Of a DNA stretch of 64,000 nt, positions 56,762 through 64,000 are shown piece by piece (positions within the stretch are counted from its first letter, which is position 1; each line of letters opens with the position of its first letter). Source of the stretch: Zopfochytrium polystomum (lineage: Eukaryota > Chytridiomycota > Chytridiomycetes > Chytridiales > Chytridiaceae); the NCBI GenBank assembly GCA_025765615.1, contig JAIVFJ010000019.1, forward strand, positions 434,001 to 498,000. Direction: 5' to 3'. Below the pieces are notes generated by a model. It searched no databases, was not told the origin of the DNA, and saw only the letters and a list, made by a program, of their open reading frames with translations. The translations under genes and the position numbers were made by a program.

Positions 56762-58670
56762 TCAGTGAACAGCCGAAGCCCGCTTCGACGCGCGAGCAGC
56801 GTCCGAAACAGAATTCTTGTCAAACGAGGACTTCGCCGACGCGGGTCGCCCCTGCATGGCCGAGACCAGCTTCCGCACGCGGTCGGCGTCGGTTAGGAGA
56901 ACAACGCACATGACGCCCGGAGCCACGATGATGAAGACCCTGTGGTGGTGGTGGTGTAGGGGGTTGGGGGTTGTAGGAAAGGATGATGTTTGCCGTTGCG
57001 GCTGGGTGTCAGCGCATTATAACTGGCGTCAAAGTTTGACTTGCCATGCTGTGAAGGCGGAGATTTAGGAAGTGTGAGAAACAAGCGACCGCGCGAAACG
57101 CGAAACAGGACAAATAATGGTGGAGAAAGAGATCGTTGTTGTTCCTCACCTTGCGTCGAAACGAGGAATCCGCCTGCCCAAAGTATTCGCGTTAGATTGT
57201 TTAGGACGACGCTGCTCCTGTGGCCTTCCAATCGCACTCGAGCTCCACCTTCCCTATCCCTCCCTCTCTTATCTCCCTCTTTCCTCCTCTTCCCCCCGCC
57301 TCGCCTCCCCATACCTGTAGTCAGGAAAAACAGAGTGAGCGACACCGAGTACAGCAGGCATCGCAGCACGATGTCCAAGTAGTTTACGACCGACGGCTTC
57401 ACTTCGTTGATCTGGCCCATGACAGCGACGATGCGCGCTTGCGATGCTATAAAGAAAAGCGTGTCGACGGTGACAATGTACACTAGGAGTGCGATGGACA
57501 GCTTTTGCACGGCTGGGTTGGGCATCGTTCCAAAGTTGTCCTAGAACGGTATTTGGGGGGGTCTCAGCTTGAAGGGAAGGAGCGTTATTGGAAATTGTTA
57601 CCTTCATGTCCTTGTAAAAAAGAGTCGACGCTTTGATGATGAGGGAAAAAATCAGCCCGAAGTACAAATTGCTTTGAAGGCACTTGTTTACGGAGGGAAT
57701 GCTGCACTAACCGGCCCTGGAACGGACGGACGCGGGGCAAAAGAAGGAGTGAGTCGGAGCTTTTTTTTTTTGAGATCGGGCCCAGGGCCATCGTAGCAAT
57801 GGGGTCACTCACATAAAGATTGCGAATTCGATTGCAGAGATCGCCAGCGACGGGATCCAAAGCCAATATTGCTTGGTGGGCAGCATCAAAATCAATGCCC
57901 GGTAGGTGGTGTGATACGAAAGAGAGGCGAACTAGCGAGAAGAAATCAATAATTGGTCTCGCGGGGAGTGTGTGGAGTAGATCTAGAGGCAACTGATCTG
58001 AACGGGATCGTTTCCGTACCATAATGTCGAAAGCAGCTTCGATAAATTACGTGTAAAACAAAGGAGTGGATCCCACGGTCAGTGAAATTGACCATGCGTG
58101 CCCCGAAATACGCCGCTCAACTGCTTCCCAGCCGCTGCCAGTCGAAAATGAGCTGCACGCCGTCCAGCGACGTTTCAACGCTCATCTGCTGAAACGTGAT
58201 CGTGCCCGTCACGCATCCGACGAGGTAGAAGAGCAGCGCGACCCACATCGAATACGCCATGTGCCTGTTCTCGATCTTGTTGATGTGCTCACGGAAGCAG
58301 ATTGCCTGGCGAGTAATTTTTGCGGAGGTGGGGGGTTTTGTGCGTGGTGTGGAGGTTGGCGACGTGGGGTGGAGAGCGGGATGTTTGGCGGCCCCGGGAG
58401 AAGGACAGGGCTATGGAAATCGGATCGAAAGGGGTTACGCGACGTCGATCTTACCACTGCCAGGGACAACAGCAAGCCGGCACTGTTTTGGTCGCTGAGG
58501 CTCCTGCTCGCAATGCAAGGGGTGGAGGGGAAGAAGTGCACGCGTCAGGGGACATGATAAGAGAACATGCAGAGGGCGTCTTCGCGCTCACACGTAGTCG
58601 GGCACCACCATGGACGCGTTTCATGCAGAATGTTACGGTGAGTTGGTCCAGAAGCTCGCTTCCGACATGC
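56762..58670 (-). CDS. Polytopic (about seven-helix) membrane protein, unidentified
   Basis: Eight exons on the minus strand: 58639-58670, 58455-58503, 58122-58305, 58020-58036 (17 nt), 57813-57931, 57602-57671, 57315-57540 and about 56762-56947. Start MSEASFWTNSP. Hydrophobic helices in order: SAGLLLSLAV, YSMWVALLFYLVGCVTGTIT, YRALILMLPTKQYWLWIPSL, LYFGLIFSLIIKASTLFY, LSIALLVYIVTVDTLFFIAS, DIVLRCLLYSVSLTLFFLTT and VFIIVAPGVMCVVLLT. A Ser/Lys-rich tail follows. Phases agree through exon 7. The last junction is off by one base: in phase it would stop soon, at 56893, but the other frame continues as an evident helix, so a base error or a missed splice form is likely. About 300 residues with seven helices resembles a seven-transmembrane receptor or a fungal integral-membrane family. 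I recognise no diagnostic motif. Confidence 0.65.
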
Positions 58671-58861
58671 TGAATGTTTCCGCGGGACCAAGGTTTTGGT
58701 AAACAACATTTCCAGCGCTATACTGTCCTCACCCTCTTCAGCATGTTACATACTCAACTCGTTACTGGTTGAAAGTTAGTCTGCTCCATTCTATGTCTGT
58801 AATTCTTTCAATAACATTTTATATTACCTTCAAAAATAAAGTAGTGGAAGTTTTCCAGCAG

Positions 58862-58957
58862 GCCCCTGTGACGCAGTGGTAGCGTGTGGATCTTATGCGC
58901 CTTTGGATGCAAGGCCATGCAGGTCCGAAGCCGTGAGTTCAACCCTCACCAGGGGCA
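58862..58957 (+). tRNA. tRNA, probably Ile(TAT), with intron
   Basis: Acceptor GCCCCTG/CAGGGGC, D-stem ACGC/GCGT and T-arm GTGAG-TTCAACC-CTCAC are perfect, with discriminator A. The anticodon arm is TGGAT-CTTATG, an intron of about 25 nt holding a GCCTT/AAGGC hairpin, then GTCCG. The anticodon would be TAT (Ile); tRNA-Ile(TAT) also has an intron in yeast. G at position 37 is unusual for this family, so the isoacceptor call is tentative although the tRNA itself is clear. Confidence 0.75.
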
Positions 58958-59373
58958 TGCTTGCTCGTGTACGAAGAGTTCGCTGTTCTCACAGTCTTGC
59001 ACATGGATATTGCGGGGTTAGTATGCTTTTGAATTCGTTTTTTGTGCTGTCAGTGACGATCGTTTACATCTCCGTCATCGACCGTCGAGCCTATAGACGT
59101 GTTCTTGGTTCTGAATGCGCTTTTTTACGTATTTTGACACCCTGGCATGAGTTGGAGAGTTCCATTTGTACCTTTTTGTGATGCGCCCACTTCTCTGACT
59201 GTACCTGTAAGACGGCCGAATTTGAAGTCGAAAAGATTACAACCGTTGGTGAGAATACTCATTCAAAATACTCCTGAAACTCTTTGCTCATTCATAAGGC
59301 GTCCTTTTTCGCATTTTACTTTCTAACTCCAGGCGATGCGTACATTGCGTGCACTCGGGCCCGTGCCACGGCG
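58958..59373. other. Intergenic after tRNA
   Basis: No exon seen. The region continues without long homopolymers, like the 47.4-51.9 kb island. Confidence 0.4.
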
Positions 59374-59992
59374 CTATTTTGGGCGGGACCACGAACTCCC
59401 GGTAGATCTCATGGGCGACACTGGTGAGTGGTTTTTCAAGACGGGTGTGGAAGTGGCGTGAACTTGAGGCTTGCCGGGAGGGTGCGGGTGACCCCCCAGG
59501 GGGGTGCCGGTGGTGAGGTGGCTTCTCCGGCGGGGCGGGGTGTCGTCGTCGTCGTCGTCGCCGTCACCATCCACTGCGTCGTGGCACGGTTGCACCTCGT
59601 CATGCTTGGCGCCGAACCCAGGCATCCCGGCGCCAAACGCGGGCTCACCAAGCCCCACGACTTCCCTGAGCTCGCGCAGCTCGTTGTGGATCCTGTGCGC
59701 AGTGCGCGAGACGAGGAGCGCGCCGCCGAGGAAGACGAGCGCGAAAACGCTCAGTACGACGAGGCAGGCCTTGCGGCGTTTGGCGTGGAAGGCTGCGGTG
59801 GTGGTGGAACAACGAATGCGGATGATGCGTCGTGGTGAAGGCAGCGGCAGCCACTTGCGGGCGGTGCTTCTTGTCGGCAGCGGAGATCGGCGCGCCGCAG
59901 TGGTTGCAGTGCTGCATCTGGTCGATTGAGTCGCTCGCCGCTGGGTCGTCGCGGTAGGCGGGGGCGAGGAAAGGCTGCTGTTCCTCAGCCAT
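59374..59992 (-). CDS. Single-pass membrane protein, HCxHCG family, copy A (apparent +1 shift)
   Basis: Paralogue of the gene at 61703-62389. It starts MAEEQQPFLAPAYRDDPAAS, then QHCNHCGAPI (an HCxHCG motif that could bind a metal). The membrane helix is LVVLSVFALVFLGGALLVSR, followed by a helical TAHRIHNELRELREVVGL. Next come an acidic Asp run (DGDGDDDDDDT) and a His/Pro-containing tail. The first part and the helix are in frames one base apart; the switch falls near 59800-59810 in CCACCACCACCGC on the minus strand. Comparison with copy B shows both halves belong together, so either the assembly has an extra base or this copy is broken. Function unknown. Confidence 0.6.
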
Positions 59993-60360
59993 GTTTTTTG
60001 GGTGGTTGGTGTGGTATTGGGAAAACGGGCACTTTTTGTACCGAAGCCAAGGCAAGGCCTTGCCTTGCAGGTTTCTTGGCGCTGCACAAAATAAATGTAA
60101 TTCCAATCGTGGGGAGAGCCCTGAGGTCCGGACCCCACTTTCGTGCTACTTTCGCGCAACTCACCGTTATTCAACCGCGAAACGGTTACGCGGGGACTGG
60201 AATCAACCTTCTCGAGGAAAGTCGTGGCTGGGTCGGGTCTGGGCCGCTCCCTTCAGCGGCACGGAAGATTAAAGGTGAGTCCAAGCCGAAAACACTTGCT
60301 CTTTCTCATTATGTTAGTTGCTTCGGGTGCCTACTCTCGTAATGGGCTTTTGCGCGCGGG
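59993..60360. other. Intergenic
   Basis: Between the divergent copy A and the small F-box-like ORF. Nothing recognisable. Confidence 0.35.
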
Positions 60361-60696
60361 ATGTCAATTTTTCGATTTGAAAACATGCCAAGCACCAGCT
60401 TCGCACCCTGCGCCACCGACGACTCTGACGTCGATGCCGACGGAGACGCCCGCGCCGTAGCTCTGGCGTGCGCGCCGTCCTGGCGAACTCTCGCGCGCCT
60501 CGCGTCCACTTGCCAAACACTGAACGCCGCACTCGTGAACGAGCGGAACCCGCTTCAGCAACTGGACGGCCTCTCTGTCGACGCTGTGCGAGAACCGCAC
60601 AGGAACTGGGTCGGGACGGCTGGAGCCCGCTATTTTGCCGTGGTGTACGACCAGGCTTTGCGAACAGGCCGCTTACAGTGGGGAACGTGGTGGTAG
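60361..60696 (+). CDS. Small hypothetical protein, F-box-like segment
   Basis: 111 codons from an ATG at 60361 (a second ATG follows nine codons later). The middle reads SWRTLARLASTCQTLNAALV, similar in pattern to the second half of an F-box (hydrophobic spacing with LAR.AS.C..L), then NERNPLQQLDGLSVDAVREP. The C-terminus is WGTWW. It could be a genuine short gene, a fragment of a larger F-box protein, or the first exon of one. It lies between the two HCxHCG paralogues. Confidence 0.4.
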   Translation: MSIFRFENMPSTSFAPCATDDSDVDADGDARAVALACAPSWRTLARLASTCQTLNAALVNERNPLQQLDGLSVDAVREPHRNWVGTAGARYFAVVYDQALRTGRLQWGTWW

Positions 60697-61293
60697 AGAC
60701 CGAGGTGGACTGTTTAAGCTGGTGAGGCGGCGAGGAGAAGCTTTTCGCACTGGTTTATCCCCTTTGGCCGAAAACAAAGCATTTTGTGTGGCATGTTTTT
60801 CCAAGCCGTCTTTGGACTCGAAGTGCTCTCACAAGAGGGAGTTTAGCTGAGTCGTGCGGGAAAAGTTTAAACAAATGAGGCAGTCCCGTCTCACGTATCA
60901 GTGCCAAGAGGATGTTCAACCCCAGAATCCGACGATTCTCTCTCTGAAAGTATTACAGTATTGAATGTGAATCCGCCTTCAAACATAAAATCGAAGCCGT
61001 TCTCCAAATATGATTAGGTTGAAATGATGCCGCTACGCTCATCGTCATCTCCCAGGAGGAGTCGCGCGGGACCCTCGGCAGCCTCTTCCTTCCCAGCAGG
61101 AATGAACCATTCGCCGAAGTGCTGCCGCGACGGAGGACGGCGACGGCGTCCCCTACCCGGCAGACCCTGGGGCGTATCCGGTTGTGACGCATCGACATAG
61201 ACCCGCGGTGGGTGTGGGGAGGAGCCACTCAGATCCGCGGCTAAATGGTCGAACCGACCTACCAAGCCGGGGGAGGCCGCGCCACGATCTATC

Positions 61294-61360
<67 letters not shown>

Positions 61361-61702
61361 GTCTCTGTCTCGTGTCTCTCGGTCTTCGCCTCGTCCTGAA
61401 AGGACTTATTGGCGGAGCGGAGGACCCAACTTACGGAAAATCTACCTCCGTTCCGTCTCCGATACCACACACTCTCTCTCACACACTCACTCACTCACTG
61501 GTGCCAAGTACAATACTTGCACGGAAATTGAACCCTTGAATCAAACGCTGGACGGCAAATACTGCGAAATGAGACCTTTACTTCGTTGCTTGCGTTGCAG
61601 AAAGTAAATACTGTTTCTTCGCACTTTCGCTTTCGGCCGTGTTCTTTCACGCTCACACCCAACTTCAAACAAAAGTCAACTTCCTCTTGGGTTCTTCTGC
61701 GT
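60697..61702. other. Intergenic with CT microsatellite
   Basis: A CT tract at about 61296-61372 followed by CACT repeats near 61470-61500. No gene is supported; contains the 3' region of copy B. Confidence 0.4.
61296..61372. repeat. CT microsatellite
   Basis: (CT)n ending in CTGTCTCTGT units, intergenic. Confidence 0.95.
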
Positions 61703-62389
61703 TCAGTGGGCGAACCCGGGCTGTTCTTCGCCGTCGTCGTGGGCTGACGGTTGGGGCGGCGGGCCCGGAGGAACCGGACGAGGGTTCGAGCGGTGGTGCG
61801 GTGGTTTGGGGTGATGGTGCGGGTGATAAGGGTGACGGTCGTGGTGGTGATGGCCGTGTCGTCCTCCATGGCGGTGCGAGTGGCCTGGTCGCTTTCTAGG
61901 CGGCGGGCAGTCGCCTTCGTCATCGTCGACATCGTCGTCGCCGTCGTCTTCATCGTCCTCCTCGTCTTCGTCGTCCTCTTCGTCCACCTCACCGCGGTAG
62001 AACCCCTCGGCTTCGAAATCCTCGCCAAAGAACGAGTCAAAGTCATCATCGGTCGCCTCCAACCAAGGCGGCACCGCACCCAAAAACGGGTCGCCGAGCC
62101 CACCGCCGAGCCCACCGCTTTCTTCGAACGCTCGCAGCTCGTTGTACAGCCTGTCTGCCGCGCGCGAGACGACGACCGCACCGCCGAAGAAGGCGGCCGC
62201 GACGACGCCGAGGATGACGAGGTGCAGCTTGCGGGAGTCGTAGACGGAGTGCGTACGTGGCGAATCGGGCTTTAGTTCGGCAAAGACTGGGGACCCGCAG
62301 TGGTCGCAGTGCCTGTGCGTGTGGAGCCCGTCGTGAGCGTCGTCCTGGTAGGGCGGGGCCAACATGATGGGCTGCTTCTCCTCGTCCAT
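61703..62389 (-). CDS. Single-pass membrane protein, HCxHCG family, copy B
   Basis: Intact paralogue of the gene at 59374-59992. Starts MDEEKQPIMLAPPYQDDAHD, then RHCDHCGSPVFAELKPDS. The membrane helix is LVILGVVAAAFFGGAVVVSR, followed by AADRLYNELRAFEESGG. The C-terminal side is striking: DDDFDSFFGEDFEAEGF, then a run of about 40 Asp/Glu residues, then a His-rich segment (HGGRHGHHHHDRHPYHPHHH) and a Pro/Asn-rich end. The clustered Asp/Glu and His suggest metal binding, but no family was recognised. About 228 residues, no intron. A further in-frame ATG upstream (62455) is less likely because copy A aligns from the later one. Confidence 0.65.
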   Translation of the reverse strand: MDEEKQPIMLAPPYQDDAHDGLHTHRHCDHCGSPVFAELKPDSPRTHSVYDSRKLHLVILGVVAAAFFGGAVVVSRAADRLYNELRAFEESGGLGGGLGDPFLGAVPPWLEATDDDFDSFFGEDFEAEGFYRGEVDEEDDEDEEDDEDDGDDDVDDDEGDCPPPRKRPGHSHRHGGRHGHHHHDRHPYHPHHHPKPPHHRSNPRPVPPGPPPQPSAHDDGEEQPGFAH

Positions 62390-63248
62390 GGTGGTCGTGT
62401 GATTAGGCGAGGTTTTCTTTGTGGTTGCTTTCGTTCTCAGAGAGTTGACTGTCAATGTCAGTCAATTATTGGCTTCGCCACGGAAACGAGGCCGAAAATT
62501 CCCATAAATGAAACTCGAGTTCCGAGTGTCGGCCACGCTTGGACAACTGGCGGAAACTAGGAAAGACTGAGTCCTCTATTTGGCACATGTGGAATTCTGT
62601 TTCCGAGTAGGGACGAAATAATCTGGACCTTTTAAATGAATTCCAGCTAAGCCACACACCACAATTTTTTCAAGCCACAAGCAATTTACACCTCACAACG
62701 ACGTCACAGGCACCACCACTGAAGTGGCCGCTGCACAAAGCGGCGTGATCCACCACAGGGGGCGTCGGTTGACCCGACAAACTTCCTGAGCAGTTCGCGC
62801 ACAGCGTCGAAAGAGAGGCCGACCAACTGCACAACCCTTCACTAGCGGGGTTCCTCTCATTCGCAAAGTGCAGCGGGCGCTGAGAGCAAATCGAGAAGTT
62901 GTATAGATTCCATCTGGCCTCCCACGAGGGCGGTATTAGGGACTGGGCCTACATAAATACATCAACAAACCCCCGGACTAGACACCAGAGACCCCACGGA
63001 CGAGAGCCCCATGCGTTCCAGAGATCCTGGAAGCACGGGGGCAGAAGGTTTTTGGTGAACATATCTGTCAACATATCTGCTGTGGACAGGTCCCCGAATC
63101 CAGTGATATATCCAAGCATGTGCTTGGAAAGATTGTTGATATCAGGTCAGGTGGCAAAAGCTAGCTGCCTTTCACAGCAGCATCCACAACTCCCACTAAC
63201 TCCATCCAACTCAACCACCTTCCCTTCCTTGAAAACAGAGAATCCAAA
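62390..63248. other. Intergenic 62.4-63.2 kb
   Basis: No recognisable exon on either strand. Confidence 0.35.
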
Positions 63249-63612
63249 ATGAAGCTGAGCACCCTCGCATCTTCTCCCTCCTCTCCACCTTCCTCTCAAC
63301 GCCCTCGCAGCCCCCCTCACCCCCGCCGGTGACTTGGACACCATCGTGGTCGCAGGTGGCAGAAAGAAATCCAGCCACCCGCCGCCAAAAAAAAAATCCA
63401 GCCGCCCTCGGCCAAGAAGAAAGGACTCGACGTCCAGCCGCCCGTTGCCAAGAAGCAAGAGATGGACACCGCCTGACGACGACAACGGCGAGGCCGACGC
63501 TGCTGGGCTTGGGTACGAGGGCGGGCTGTACGGTAGGTACGGCGGGTACGGGAAGAAGTTTGACGGCGGAGGGATCAACGTGAAGAACGTCGAAATCGAG
63601 AACAAGGATTGA
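63249..63612 (+). CDS. Possible small secreted glycine-rich protein, frame interrupted
   Basis: An ATG at 63249 starts MKLSTLA, like a signal peptide, but the frame soon stops. One base over, the sequence reads LNALAAPLTPAGDLDTIVVA, which looks like the end of a signal peptide with an Ala-x-Ala-Ala cleavage site. It continues through a Lys/Arg/Pro/Ser-rich stretch to a Gly/Tyr-rich end (LGYEGGLYGRYGGYGKKFDG) and INVKNVEIENKD. One base change would join them. Alternatively this is a chance ORF. No family recognised. Confidence 0.35.
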
Positions 63613-64000
63613 TTTGAAGTGAGGTGTATTTTATTTTATATTTTATTTTTATTTTATTTTTTTGCAAGTTTCCGTCTCAGGTGTTGACGGAGAATTTTAG
63701 AGGCGCCTTGTGATGCCTCCCGCTGCCCCCCTTTGCCTGGGCGGTTGTGATATCGAATAAATCGGCTTCTCCTCAAGTCTAACACGCTTTGGAATTGCCA
63801 CGGGCGGCTAACCCTAATGGCGCTTTATCGTTCAAGTTCATATTTACATGCTCATGATTCTCAGTCTGCTCGCTCAAGGTAGATACACAATTTTTCGTCC
63901 TTGACCAGCCTCCACCATCATCCGGGCCACGTTCAGTCAGATTCCAATCATACCAGCAAGCGTGGTGGACGGTTTCGACCTAACCGGAACGCGCCGCTTC
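63613..64000. other. Window end, no gene seen
   Basis: A TTTTA-repeat tract (about 63630-63661), then unassigned sequence to the edge. Confidence 0.4.

Noticed and set aside
1..64000. CRISPR arrays, prophage, insertion sequences, LTR or DNA transposons
   Set aside because: No spaced direct repeats, transposase, integrase or reverse transcriptase sequence seen; the context is eukaryotic nuclear.

Overview
The window reads as nuclear DNA of a fungus, most likely an early-diverging zoosporic (chytrid-type) lineage. Evidence for a fungus: a Zn(II)2Cys6 cluster protein, a Gcn4/CPC1-type bZIP, a recyclin-1 homologue with a CaaX end, a YML020W-like protein and a DUF1769 protein. The chytrid part is inference, from plant-style leucine-rich repeats, a secreted tyrosinase, dense introns and very abundant microsatellites and homopolymers. 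Genes are compact, mostly GC-rich, on both strands, with 1 to 11 exons. I built exon models by hand from splice sites and reading-frame phase, so boundaries may be off by a base or two.

Layout. 0-9 kb: ALG11 (-), an ESCRT-III Did2/CHMP1 (-), and a YML020W-like alpha/beta-hydrolase (+). 9-13 kb: an unusual nuclear protein (+) joining a Zn2Cys6 cluster, a PHD finger, chromodomain-like segments and a decayed SNF2/CHD ATPase lobe. 13-17 kb: ribosomal protein uS5 (-) and a DUF1769 protein (+). 18-25 kb: recyclin-1 (+) converging on a membrane-anchored thioredoxin/PDI-like protein (-). 25-30 kb: gene-poor, with simple repeats and one probable orphan exon. 30-36 kb: a PAS-kinase-like Ser/Thr kinase (+) and a transmembrane LRR protein (-). 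37-45 kb: a proline-rich repeat membrane protein (-), a BTB/POZ protein (-) and oligoribonuclease (+). 45-47.4 kb: the Gcn4-like bZIP, with short upstream ORFs. 47.4-51.9 kb: an island without homopolymer runs, carrying four tRNA or tRNA-like sequences. 51.9-58.7 kb: an SDR oxidoreductase (-), a tyrosinase (+) and a polytopic membrane protein (-). 58.8-64 kb: an intron-containing tRNA, two paralogous membrane proteins with an HCxHCG motif, a small F-box-like ORF and a short glycine-rich ORF.

The genes do not form one pathway; the window looks like ordinary fungal housekeeping with lineage-specific membrane proteins. The most unusual items are the Zn2Cys6-PHD-chromo pseudo-remodeller, the uORF-bearing Gcn4-like gene, 17-23 nt microexons, 3' splice sites preceded by A-tracts, the duplicated HCxHCG proteins, and several genes needing a one-base frame change. 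The frame changes are most simply assembly indels, but this cannot be settled from the sequence alone.
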